From Cyclobacteriaceae bacterium (GTDB lineage Bacteria > Bacteroidota > Bacteroidia > Cytophagales > Cyclobacteriaceae), in NCBI GenBank assembly GCA_029881895.1, contig JAOULS010000002.1:1-45936 (forward strand): 45,936 nt of DNA, written 5' to 3'. Shown piece after piece: positions 8,926 through 17,607 of this stretch (the first letter of the stretch is position 1; each line of letters opens with the position of its first letter). The notes beneath the pieces were generated by a model. The model was not told where the DNA came from, did no database searches, and was given only the letters and a program-made list of their open reading frames with translations. Position numbers and translations under genes: made by a program.

Positions 8926-10973
8926 ATTCCTAACACTTTAAGTTCAACTCTTCTATTCGCTGCTCGATTTTCTTCTGAGTCATTCGCTAATTTTGGTTGC
9001 TTTTCACCAAAACCTTTTGCTAAAAATCGATCTCTTTCAATGTCATTACTTACCAAATAAATCATCACACTTTCTGCTCTTTTATTCGAAAGCACCAAGT
9101 TATATCTATCGGAACCTACATCGTCTGTATGAGCATCAATTTCCACTTTTAATGATGGGTTTTCTTTCATCAATTGAATAACACGAGCAAGTTCGATAAA
9201 AGATATATCTGTTAAAGTAGCTGAATTAGATTCGAAAGTAATGTCTTTCAGAGCCAACCGAGCATCTTTTTCTAGTTTCAATAGCTTCATAGCAATTTCC
9301 TTTTTTCCTTTACCCACCTCTAAGGTAGTAGAATTAAAGGCATACCCGTTATCACTAGTTGCTTCTATTTCATACCTATCTCCTTTCCTCAAGGCCACCA
9401 TTTCATTTCCAACAATTTCTATATATTCATCTCTATTTTTATTCCTAAGAATAATTTTAGATTTCACTTTACTGTTATTCACTAAATCGGATACATTTAT
9501 CATAACATTTTCTTTCTCAGGAATGAGTTCTATTTCTTTTTCGAATTCTCTGTACATGACTAAACCCGATAAATCGAATGAAAAAAACTGACCTTTAAAA
9601 TTATCTGTATCAATGCTTATCTCATATTTCTGCCCTATTGGCAAGCTAATAATCGCTTCTCCTGTTCTAGGATTATTGACAATTTCTTTAAAATACTCCG
9701 TATGCCCTTGAACTTTAACCTTTACATCTGCACTAATTGGCTCAAAAAGTTCTATATCGTTAATGTTTACACTAAGGTTTATCGTTTTAAATAATTCAAT
9801 ATCTTTGCTCTTTTCTTGATATTTCTCTACATTTCGTAAATCATAAGACATGGTAAAGCTAGAATATCCTTCTTTTTTTACCTCTATATTAAAATTCCTG
9901 CCTACTGGAAGTACAATACTGTAATCTCCTGTAGAAGCATTATTTTCCAACGTCATTACTGTTTTAGATGTTAGTGCATCCGTAATAACCATTGTAGCAG
10001 CTATCCCATTTTTCGAGTCCTGATCTGTAATTTTTCCTTGCACGATATTATTCATGAACTGCCTTAAGTTGGGAGGTATTTCAACAGAATAGATATCCTC
10101 ATTATTATACACATAATACATCAAATCTCCTTGTGCAGAGATACAGGGTAATTGGTCACTTTTGTCTGTGTTTACATAGTTCAAAGGTTGTGGAGTTGAC
10201 CATTCACCTAATACATTAATTTTTGATTGATACATATCAAACCCTCCACTACCACCTGGCCTATTCGAAGAAAATATTAATGTTTTACCATCTGCCATTA
10301 TCTTAGGTGCTTTTTCGCAATCCTGATTTATCGGCAAGGGCAACTTCTCAGGTATTCCCCACTTGCCATTTTTATCCTTCATCGATCTATAAATAGAATA
10401 ACATATTTGATTAAGCTTTCTCAACTCTTTATCTTCAGGCCCTGTTTGGTTATTTGCCACAAAATAAATCGTACTTCCATCAGCAGAAATAGAAGGAAAC
10501 CCTTCATAATCATTCGTATTAATAGGTGCGCCCACACTTTTAGGAATTGACCATCCTTCTTCTGTTTTTGTTGACATATATATATCTGATAAGTTTCCCA
10601 TGCCTATCGAGCCACTAAAATAGAGCGTGTTACCATCAAAACTTATACTAGGTCCTGCAATTAAATCAGTACTATCTCCAAATGAGTTTATATTAGTTAA
10701 TGGAGAGGGAGGTGACCATTTTCCGCTTTCCAGCCTAGACTCATATAATTTAAAACCAGCCCCATTACTGGCTTCAAAAATCATGGTCTTGCCATCTGCA
10801 CTAATGGATGGAGCATACTCTACAACACCTTCTTTGCTTATCCCACTTACTATTTTTTGTGTACTAATATAATATGACAAACTATCATTTGAATTGATAG
10901 GAGGAGCGTCTTGAGCGACTATTCTCGTCAATGTCACTTGAATTAATAAAAGTGTTAAAATAAAGCCCTTCAT
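8922..10973 (-). CDS. PD40 propeller / carboxypeptidase-regulatory repeats / OmpA-family protein (PorE-like)
   Basis: This 683-residue exported protein has a signal peptide at 1-20. Residues about 50-300 carry at least five PD40/WD40-like blades (YAPSISADGKTMIFEAS, AGPSISFDGNTLYFSG, FPSISADGSTIYFVAN, APKIMADGKTLIFSSNRPGG, LPCISAQGDLMYYV). About 310-560 holds three carboxypeptidase-regulatory-like beta-sandwich modules (the first begins VQGKITDQDSKNG). The C-terminal OmpA domain (about 565-683) has ITFESNSATLTD, DAHTDDVGSDRYNLVLSNKRA and ENRAANRRVELKV, including the Asp and Arg that bind peptidoglycan. The order resembles PorE of the type IX secretion system, but without the TPR region, and there are three regulatory modules. 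It lies 6 bases after the TPR-CHAT gene and overlaps the next gene by 4 bases. Likely role (inference): a peptidoglycan-bound scaffold for its two partners. Confidence 0.9.
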   Translation of the reverse strand: MKGFILTLLLIQVTLTRIVAQDAPPINSNDSLSYYISTQKIVSGISKEGVVEYAPSISADGKTMIFEASNGAGFKLYESRLESGKWSPPSPLTNINSFGDSTDLIAGPSISFDGNTLYFSGSIGMGNLSDIYMSTKTEEGWSIPKSVGAPINTNDYEGFPSISADGSTIYFVANNQTGPEDKELRKLNQICYSIYRSMKDKNGKWGIPEKLPLPINQDCEKAPKIMADGKTLIFSSNRPGGSGGFDMYQSKINVLGEWSTPQPLNYVNTDKSDQLPCISAQGDLMYYVYNNEDIYSVEIPPNLRQFMNNIVQGKITDQDSKNGIAATMVITDALTSKTVMTLENNASTGDYSIVLPVGRNFNIEVKKEGYSSFTMSYDLRNVEKYQEKSKDIELFKTINLSVNINDIELFEPISADVKVKVQGHTEYFKEIVNNPRTGEAIISLPIGQKYEISIDTDNFKGQFFSFDLSGLVMYREFEKEIELIPEKENVMINVSDLVNNSKVKSKIILRNKNRDEYIEIVGNEMVALRKGDRYEIEATSDNGYAFNSTTLEVGKGKKEIAMKLLKLEKDARLALKDITFESNSATLTDISFIELARVIQLMKENPSLKVEIDAHTDDVGSDRYNLVLSNKRAESVMIYLVSNDIERDRFLAKGFGEKQPKLANDSEENRAANRRVELKVLGI

Positions 10974-10979
10974 ATAATC

Positions 10980-13900
10980 TTATTTACCCAGCAAAACAAA
11001 TGCTCCCCAATGATATGGATCATCGTATTTACTCTTTATTTCTAATTGTGCTTGCTTAAACGCTTCAAATTTATCCATACCTTCTAGCCAGTTAGAATAA
11101 AAGCTGGACATTAATTCTTGCGTAGTAACATCATTTACTTTCCATAGACTCATAATCACATTTTTTGCTCCAGCCACAATGAAGGAACGCTGTAATCCAT
11201 AAACACCTTCCCCATTTCTAACCTCTCCCAACCCTGTTTCACAAGCTGATAATACTACAAGTTCTGTATTATCAAGATTTAAATTCATTGCTTCATAAGC
11301 AGTAAGTATACCATCTTCTCCTGCTCCTCTTTCATTTAATATAATAGCTTTTGCACTTCCCGTTAATAATACCCCTGATCGCAACAATGGGTTCGAATTT
11401 AAATCATTATGATTTACTTCAAAAGATTGAGCCTGATCATCAAAAGAAATATCATTCATAAAAAAACCATGAGAAGCAATATGAAGCAACCTAGGGCTCA
11501 TTATACTTTTTATTTTTTCCTCACGAGCTTCTAATGCTGTATTCACATTATTTTCCCATTTATTATCAATCAGCATTTTTTGAATGCTTTCTACTTCAAC
11601 CTTTGTTCCTGGAAGTGGCGAAATACCTTTCTTAAAACCATACCCTGTTGTTCTATTGAGTGAATTTTCTGCTACTGTTTCAAAATCAATGTCTACATTA
11701 AAATCTGGAAAACCGAATATTTCCGCATTATTCGTTACCTCTGTCGAAACAAGTGATTCTTCTAGTAACTCACGGGTGTTACTAACAAACCTAACTTCAA
11801 GCTCATCAATTACTGATAACTGAGTAGTTGGATCCCAGAGGGTGTTTATATTGATTTTATTATAGATACCATCGGCAGAGAAATATAGTCGTTTAACTCC
11901 TTCTATTTTCTCTCTTATTTCTTTCCAATAATTATTATAAGAAATTTCATTACCTATAGAAAATTTTATCGCATTTCTATAATATTTATACAGCCTGTTT
12001 TCTAACTTATTCCCATCATTTAATATTATTACATCGGGTTCATTGTTTGATTTTTTTGTCACAATTAAACCTACATACAAAACAGAATCTGTCATAAATT
12101 TTTTATTGACCCTAATCATCTCTATTGCTGCTTCATCTTCTTTCAAATAATCTCTTACATCAGACCAACTATTTTTATTTTTTTCGAACTGTTGAGCGAA
12201 TAAATGAGATTGCGTAGACAGCTTTTTTTCCAATTCATTCGCTTCCAATTTTATTTTCCCAATATCAATATTATGACTTTGTAACTCTTCTTGAGTATAA
12301 TTCAAATATTTTACCAGCCTTTCTTTCATTGCCATCCATTCCCTGTAATTTTTTATAAGTTCCTGATTACCACTAGCCATAATTCTATTTCGAACTTTAT
12401 TACTCGCATTTAATAATAATGCTTTCGTGGATAGCTGTAAATTATACATATCGGCTATCGGAGAGATATTTGAAGATCGATTTTCGAAAAATTGATACTC
12501 TATACAAAAATCAAAAAATGCATCAAATACAGGTTTTATCTTGCTATAGAAAGCACTTTTTTCCTTTTCACTCATTGAGGGAAAATATTCGTCTATCTGC
12601 TCAGTGTATTTCTTAATCACTTGACTGTAATAGGTGTATGCTTCATTAAATTTTCTTGTGCCATGATAAAGAGAAGCTAACCCATAAAGTGAATAGGCAT
12701 AATCAGGGTGATTCTCTCCCAATAAAATTTTACGGATTTCTAGTGCTTCCTTAAATGCTTCCTCTGCCTCCTCATACTTACCCAAATCTTGATAAAGTGT
12801 GCCTAAATTATAGAGCGTATTCGCATACGATCGGTGATGTTTTCCATTTACGCGCTCGTCAATTTTTAATGCTTTAACAAAAAGAGGTTCGGATTCAGAG
12901 TATCTTTCAAGTTTTTGATATAATGATGCCAAATTATGTAGCGTTGTAGCAAATACAGGGTGATCTTCACCATACACCAATGCATCCATTTTAAGGGCTT
13001 CCTGAAGTAATGGCATTGCCTTATCATTCTCACCTTTCATCTGATATAACGATGATAAGTTCTCAATAGTGGTAATATATTCTGGATGTGATTTACCATA
13101 CATGTTTTCATATATATTGGCACTTTCTAACAGAAGCGGTTCAGCCTCACTAATATTACCTAATAACTGATAAAAAAGAGCCATGGCATTCAATGATCTA
13201 GCATATTCGGGATGTTGATCTCCAAAATTTTGTCTAGACAGCTCCATTGCTTCTTTAAAATGAGGCTCTGCAATTGGATACTGCCCCATGGATTGCTCCA
13301 ACCTACCAAAGTTCAAAACATTAGCAGCGTAAGAAGTCGAATTCTTTCCGTACTTTTTTTCTATTATTTTTTTAGATTTTTCTAGAATTGACCTTGCATT
13401 TTCATACTCCCCCAATTCAATATAAATAGCAGACAAGTTTTCGAGTGTACCTAAATAGGTATTACTAGTTGTTTTCCCTGAAGACTCACTTACCCCAAGC
13501 GATTCCTGAAGAAGATTGCGGGCTTGAAAATGTTCTCCTTTAATCTCCTTTAGTGCAGCTTGATTATTTAATACCAAAGCATAAAAATTACTGTTTCCTT
13601 GTGCTATTTTTTTTGCAGTACTAACAGTACTTGTAAATAAATCATCAGCCTCATTGTATCTGCCTAACTCTTTATATAGTACAGCTAGACCATTCGAACA
13701 TTGTAAGGAGAGCAAAGAAGTATTATCAGCCTTTGTTGTAATTTCAACAGCTCGTTTATAATATTCTTCTGCTTTTTCATAATTATGAAGCTGACGATCA
13801 ACAAGCGCCTGTTTTCTCAAGGTAGAAGCATAACGTTCATGTTCTTCTCCATATAATGAGACAATAATTCCATTTGATTCTACAAGATAATTCCTTGCCT

Positions 13901-15008
13901 CTTCCAGTCTTTCTGTGGTTGAATATAAAACAGCTATATTTTCTAATACCTCCGCATATTCATATGAACTTTTATCTTCTGCCACTTTCATCGCTTGTAA
14001 ATACAGTTCTTCTGCTTTTTTATTATCTCCTCTCTGTTGACTTAAAGCGGCTAAATTATTTAGAGAGGAGACATCCTTCTGTCCAGTTAATTGATCTTCA
14101 CCAATGCTACTCAATATTTTTTCTGCCTCTTGCGTTTTCCCTAGCTCTTGAAGGTTTACAGCTCTGTTGTTTAATAAATTTGTATACTCACTTGATGTTT
14201 TATTTCCTACCGACTCATATATATTTGTAGCAGATTCAAATAATCGTTCTGCCTCTTCTTTATCTACCTTGCGGTACACATTAGCCATACTAGAAACCAC
14301 ATTCAAATATTCTTCTGAATCTTCATAACCAGCATCTTCATAAATTGTTTTCACTGTACTTAAATACTGAATCGCTCCATTACTATCCCCTTGCTCCATC
14401 AGCAAATTGCCATAATAATAACAAGCTTGTAAATAGTCCATAGTGATTTCTTCTGGGCTGCCAAAAGCAGTAAAAGCATCATTAAATAGTTTTCCTGAAA
14501 CTTCGGCATTACCTTTCGAAAACTGAATAGTAGCGATTTTCCATTGGCAATTCACCATTTCTTCATCCCCAGACGAATAATATAACGTATAAATGGTCAA
14601 CGTTTGCTCTAACGTTTCTAATGCTTTATCATAATTTTCGAGTTGTTGATACATCACACCTAAATTATAGAGTGCTCCAGCATATGTTAAGTCCTTTGGT
14701 GAAGCCATTTGCTCTAAGACCGATATTTCTTTTTCAGCAAATTCAATTCCTTCATTGAATTGTGAAAGTTCAAAAGAAACCGTTGATAACAATCTAAGGA
14801 TGCTGCGATAATTAGCATCTATTTCTCCGCTCTGTTTAAGATATGTGTCAAGACATTGTTTTCCTAATGTAGATGCATTTTCCAATTCATCTGAGTTGTA
14901 TGCCTCCTGGGCTTGATTGTATTGATTCACCCAATCGTTTTGGGCTACTACTAGGTTGAAAATGCTAAGCTGAACTAAAAAAACGAGCGATATTCTTTTC
15001 ATTAACAT
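10980..15008 (-). CDS. Exported TPR-CHAT protein (caspase-like protease domain)
   Basis: This 1342-residue protein has a Sec signal (RISLVFLVQLSIFNLVVAQ), so it acts outside the cytoplasm. Residues about 45-790 are a long run of TPR repeats, including the 42-residue kinesin-light-chain/TPR_10 type (DHPVFATTLHNLASLYQKL and relatives). A coiled-coil linker follows (about 870-950). The CHAT domain (about 1030-1342) has the His motif ASHGFF with His1180 and the Cys motif SACETG with Cys1256, the caspase-like dyad, plus the usual end HWGAFVLLGK. The dyad is intact, so protease activity is plausible; substrate unknown. ATGs at 15008 and 15002 are both possible starts. It heads an operon with the OmpA-family and 752-residue proteins. 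Most characterised CHAT proteins (separase-like, TPR-CHAT of type III-E CRISPR) are cytosolic; the signal peptide sets this one apart. Confidence 0.92.
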   Translation of the reverse strand: MLMKRISLVFLVQLSIFNLVVAQNDWVNQYNQAQEAYNSDELENASTLGKQCLDTYLKQSGEIDANYRSILRLLSTVSFELSQFNEGIEFAEKEISVLEQMASPKDLTYAGALYNLGVMYQQLENYDKALETLEQTLTIYTLYYSSGDEEMVNCQWKIATIQFSKGNAEVSGKLFNDAFTAFGSPEEITMDYLQACYYYGNLLMEQGDSNGAIQYLSTVKTIYEDAGYEDSEEYLNVVSSMANVYRKVDKEEAERLFESATNIYESVGNKTSSEYTNLLNNRAVNLQELGKTQEAEKILSSIGEDQLTGQKDVSSLNNLAALSQQRGDNKKAEELYLQAMKVAEDKSSYEYAEVLENIAVLYSTTERLEEARNYLVESNGIIVSLYGEEHERYASTLRKQALVDRQLHNYEKAEEYYKRAVEITTKADNTSLLSLQCSNGLAVLYKELGRYNEADDLFTSTVSTAKKIAQGNSNFYALVLNNQAALKEIKGEHFQARNLLQESLGVSESSGKTTSNTYLGTLENLSAIYIELGEYENARSILEKSKKIIEKKYGKNSTSYAANVLNFGRLEQSMGQYPIAEPHFKEAMELSRQNFGDQHPEYARSLNAMALFYQLLGNISEAEPLLLESANIYENMYGKSHPEYITTIENLSSLYQMKGENDKAMPLLQEALKMDALVYGEDHPVFATTLHNLASLYQKLERYSESEPLFVKALKIDERVNGKHHRSYANTLYNLGTLYQDLGKYEEAEEAFKEALEIRKILLGENHPDYAYSLYGLASLYHGTRKFNEAYTYYSQVIKKYTEQIDEYFPSMSEKEKSAFYSKIKPVFDAFFDFCIEYQFFENRSSNISPIADMYNLQLSTKALLLNASNKVRNRIMASGNQELIKNYREWMAMKERLVKYLNYTQEELQSHNIDIGKIKLEANELEKKLSTQSHLFAQQFEKNKNSWSDVRDYLKEDEAAIEMIRVNKKFMTDSVLYVGLIVTKKSNNEPDVIILNDGNKLENRLYKYYRNAIKFSIGNEISYNNYWKEIREKIEGVKRLYFSADGIYNKININTLWDPTTQLSVIDELEVRFVSNTRELLEESLVSTEVTNNAEIFGFPDFNVDIDFETVAENSLNRTTGYGFKKGISPLPGTKVEVESIQKMLIDNKWENNVNTALEAREEKIKSIMSPRLLHIASHGFFMNDISFDDQAQSFEVNHNDLNSNPLLRSGVLLTGSAKAIILNERGAGEDGILTAYEAMNLNLDNTELVVLSACETGLGEVRNGEGVYGLQRSFIVAGAKNVIMSLWKVNDVTTQELMSSFYSNWLEGMDKFEAFKQAQLEIKSKYDDPYHWGAFVLLGK

Positions 15009-15083
15009 AATATAAATTAAATAAACTTTAAAATAAGCAAATTCTCACATTCCACAATGTATTAGTAAGATGTAAAAAAAATA

Positions 15084-15099
15084 TACCTAATATTAGGTA
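15084..15099. promoter_or_regulatory. 16-bp perfect palindrome upstream of the TPR-CHAT operon
   Basis: TACCTAATATTAGGTA is its own reverse complement and lies about 76 bases upstream of the CHAT start codon. Position and symmetry suit a dimeric repressor or activator site, but no regulator is encoded beside it. It is AT-rich, so chance is not excluded. Confidence 0.45.
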
Positions 15100-15184
15100 G
15101 TAATTGTTGTATTTTTAAATACCCTTATCAAATAATCTATAATTTCTTTATCTACTTTATTGGATAATTACAAAACACATGATC

Positions 15185-15203
15185 TATGAAGGAAAACTTC
15201 ATA
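15185..15203. repeat. Inverted repeat, 7-bp arms
   Basis: TATGAAG (15185-15191) and CTTCATA (15197-15203) flank GAAAA. It could form a small hairpin in the divergent spacer. Function unknown. Confidence 0.4.
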
Positions 15204-15523
15204 AATCTCATTATACGCATATACAAATCAAAAGACATAATCTATATTTCTTTGATTTTTTTACACATCAGTATGTAATAAATATTCGGTATAAGTAAAA
15301 TGACACCATCGTAGAATATTTATACTAATGAATATTACTATGGGTTATAGTGACTACAACATATTAATCACTTATTGAGTGAACGCCTTTATACCCTATT
15401 AGAACATATATCCTTATAAAACAACTATTTATTTTTTTCTGCAAAAACAATAATATGACATATATCATGAATTTAAAATCATATTTTATTGCAATAAACA
15501 CAAATGTACCATTTATTAAACTA

Positions 15524-15549
15524 GTCTATATTATCTCAATAATATAGAC
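15524..15549. promoter_or_regulatory. Candidate operator: 11-bp perfect inverted repeat ahead of the CheC-like gene
   Basis: GTCTATATTAT (15524-15534) and ATAATATAGAC (15539-15549) are perfect inverted arms around CTCA. The repeat ends two bases before the TAATTTTG -7 box, so it covers the spacer and -33 region. This is where a bound repressor or activator would control the gene at 15589. Confidence 0.55.
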
Positions 15550-15551
15550 AC

Positions 15552-15559
15552 TAATTTTG
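15552..15559 (+). promoter_or_regulatory. Bacteroidota-type -7 box for the CheC-like gene
   Basis: TAATTTTG matches the TAnnTTTG consensus. It lies 29 bases before the ATG, which fits a short leader. I see no clear TTG/TTTG -33 partner at the usual spacing; the inverted repeat occupies that region instead. Confidence 0.5.
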
Positions 15560-15588
15560 TGTTATTAAATTCGAGACAATAATAAGTA

Positions 15589-16224
15589 ATGTTAGAAAAT
15601 CTACATGAAAAAGAAAGGTTATTTGCTGAAGAATTAATTTCAGATAGCTTTTCAATGGCTAGTACATCATTGGGACAAATTCTTCAAGATACTACTATAC
15701 AAGTAAAAAATCTCGATTTCATGATTGATAAAGTTAATGGGGAACATGTATACAGTAACAAAAAAGGTAAGGGTGTACACGTGATAAAAACTGAATTTAA
15801 CGGAGAGTTAAGAGGTCTTTGTCACTTAATTTTTTCCGAAATCGAGGTAAAAACCGTACATAACACTTGTCTACCAGAAGACATCTTAAAAGATGACAAT
15901 CTTAAATCAAAAAAGATGAAATGGGCCATTCTTGTAGAAGTTGCTAATATGGTGAGTTCTGCTGTTCTCAATAAATTTAGTTATTCATTTGACACACATA
16001 TACAAGGAAAAGTCCCTACTTTAAAAGTGATTAGCAATGAAATGGTGAATGAATATATTGATAATGAAGCGAATGAATTCAGCAACCCAATCGTATTTAA
16101 AGCAATTTTTTATTCCCCCACACTCAATCTTTCGTTAGATTTTATTTGGTTATTAGATGACACTTTCATTTCAAAAATAAAAGAAATAGCACAGTACAGA
16201 ATCGAAGAAAAAAGATGCGCTTAA
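15589..16224 (+). CDS. CheC-like (CheC/CheX/FliY fold) protein, stand-alone
   Basis: This 211-residue cytoplasmic protein matches the pseudo-symmetric CheC fold. The second helix AILVEVANMVSSAVLNKF has the ExxN phosphatase motif (Glu117, Asn120). The first, around ELISDSFSMASTSLGQIL, aligns with the CheC helix but reads Glu15-x-x-Ser18, so its Asn is replaced. The strand GELRGLCHLIFSE (72-84) precedes the second helix as in CheC. CheC proteins dephosphorylate CheY-type receivers; whether this one still does depends on the intact second site. No che or other response-regulator gene is in the window, so its partner must be elsewhere. It has its own promoter-like region with an inverted repeat. 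The family call is from motif and fold pattern only. Confidence 0.65.
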   Translation: MLENLHEKERLFAEELISDSFSMASTSLGQILQDTTIQVKNLDFMIDKVNGEHVYSNKKGKGVHVIKTEFNGELRGLCHLIFSEIEVKTVHNTCLPEDILKDDNLKSKKMKWAILVEVANMVSSAVLNKFSYSFDTHIQGKVPTLKVISNEMVNEYIDNEANEFSNPIVFKAIFYSPTLNLSLDFIWLLDDTFISKIKEIAQYRIEEKRCA

Positions 16225-16275
16225 TAAGCTAATTTATTCTATAGACTTCATCTATTGAAAACACTATAAATAAGT

Positions 16276-17598
16276 TTATTTTTTTAGCGCATCAGCAGGT
16301 TTTGGAACATGATGTCCTGCACCTCCTGCCCTTTCATCGTCAAATGTTGTAGGTACATCTCCTGCCATTGTCTTTTCTTTCCAGGTGATTACTTCTTTCC
16401 CATTATCTTTTCTTTTCATAGTAATACACCCTTCTACAGGACAAACTAAAGAACACAAATTACAACCCACACAATTTTCTTCAATAATGTAGGGCACACG
16501 TGTTTCTTCTTTATTTATACCAATCGCTTGATGTGCACCATCTTCGCAGGCTGTATAGCATAGCTGACATTCAATACATTTACTGTTATTGATTTCGGCA
16601 ACTACTTTATGATTTAAATTAAGGTTCTCCCATGTTTTTATTTTTGGAAGGGCTTTTCCAACCATATCATCAATCGTTTTGAACCCTTTTTGATCCATAT
16701 ATTGCTCCAAACCAGCAATCATCTCTCTAATAATTCCAAATCCGTAATGCATTACAGCTGTACATACCTGTACTGAACCAGCTCCCAGCAAAATATATTC
16801 CACCGCATCTTTCCAGTTTTCAATACCTCCAATTCCTGAAATCGGCAAATTTATATAGGGGTGCTGCGCACAATTCTTCAACATATTTAATGCAATTGGC
16901 TTTACAGCAGGGCCACAATAACCACCATTAGTACTTTCACCCCCTACATTCGGGTAACTTACGAAGTTATCAATATCTACACCTATTATACTTTGTATGG
17001 TATTGATTAAAGATATCGCATCACCTCCTCCCTGAACCGATGCAAGTCCTGCAACGGTAATATCAGTAATATTAGGTGTTAACTTAACAATAACTGGAGT
17101 TTTTGCAACTTCTTTCACCCAACCAACAATCATTTTTATCACTTCAGGTTCTTGACCTACAGCTGATCCCATTCCACGCTCACACATGCCATGAGGGCAT
17201 CCAAAATTTAATTCTAGACCATCAGCACCAGCATTTTCAACATCCCTAACTATTTGATGCCACTCTTCCCTTGTTTCCACCATCAACGAAGCAATCACCG
17301 CATGATCGGGAAAATGTTTTTTCACCTCTTCTATTTCCTTTAGGTTGTCTTTTAGTGGTCGATCGGTAATAAGTTCTATATTGTTAAACCCCATCATCCT
17401 AGTACCTCTATAATCTAGCCCACCATATCTGCTCGATACATTTATCACAGGAACACCTAACGTTTTCCAAACGGCACCACCCCAGCCTTGGTCAAAAGCT
17501 TTCATGATTTGATAACCTGAGTTTGTAGGAGGAGCCGAAGCAAGCCAAAAGGGATTTGGAGCTTTTATTCCTGCGAAATTTATAGATAAATCAGACAT
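16276..17598 (-). CDS. preA: NAD-dependent dihydropyrimidine dehydrogenase subunit PreA
   Basis: This is the catalytic subunit of the PreTA complex, which reduces uracil and thymine to the 5,6-dihydro forms. Residues 1-310 form a dihydroorotate-dehydrogenase-like FMN barrel (NPFWLASAPPTNSGY, LELNFGCPHGMCERGMGSAVGQ, VIVKLTPNITDI, PISGIGGIENWKDA). Residues about 340-400 hold two 4Fe-4S motifs (CIECQLCYTAC and CVGCNLCSLVCP). Its 440 residues compare with about 411 in E. coli; the extra is a C-terminal tail. The position of the mammalian catalytic Cys (in GLACGQ) is Val here (SAVGQ), as I recall for E. coli PreA too. It follows preT by 9 bases and is the last gene of a pyrimidine-degradation operon. 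Confidence 0.95.
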   Translation of the reverse strand: MSDLSINFAGIKAPNPFWLASAPPTNSGYQIMKAFDQGWGGAVWKTLGVPVINVSSRYGGLDYRGTRMMGFNNIELITDRPLKDNLKEIEEVKKHFPDHAVIASLMVETREEWHQIVRDVENAGADGLELNFGCPHGMCERGMGSAVGQEPEVIKMIVGWVKEVAKTPVIVKLTPNITDITVAGLASVQGGGDAISLINTIQSIIGVDIDNFVSYPNVGGESTNGGYCGPAVKPIALNMLKNCAQHPYINLPISGIGGIENWKDAVEYILLGAGSVQVCTAVMHYGFGIIREMIAGLEQYMDQKGFKTIDDMVGKALPKIKTWENLNLNHKVVAEINNSKCIECQLCYTACEDGAHQAIGINKEETRVPYIIEENCVGCNLCSLVCPVEGCITMKRKDNGKEVITWKEKTMAGDVPTTFDDERAGGAGHHVPKPADALKK

Positions 17599-17607
17599 GT
17601 TTTCAAG

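Larger units (their letters stand above)
15009..15588. other. 580-bp AT-rich divergent spacer
   Basis: I see no convincing ORF, tRNA or rRNA. The stretch contains several perfect short inverted repeats (listed separately), a TAATTTTG -7 box facing the CheC-like gene, and a TACATTTG box on the minus strand at 15501-15508, far from the CHAT start. It is the longest non-coding gap in the window and separates two divergent transcription units. Confidence 0.7.

Noticed and set aside
13874-14230. 118-residue plus-strand ORF inside the CHAT gene
   Set aside because: Leucine-rich composition comes from the reverse complement of the TPR repeats (Glu/Lys/Asn codons).
12661-14800. DNA-level tandem repeat in the CHAT gene
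   Set aside because: The periodicity is at the protein level (about 42-residue TPRs); the DNA copies are too diverged to call a nucleotide repeat.
10980-15008. TPR-CHAT as part of a type III-E CRISPR (Craspase) system
   Set aside because: No Cas7-11, repeats or other cas genes in the window, and the protein has a signal peptide, so it is not cytosolic.
15361-15420. TCACT-N5-AGTGA inverted repeat in the spacer
   Set aside because: Only 5-bp arms; expected by chance in 580 bases of AT-rich DNA.
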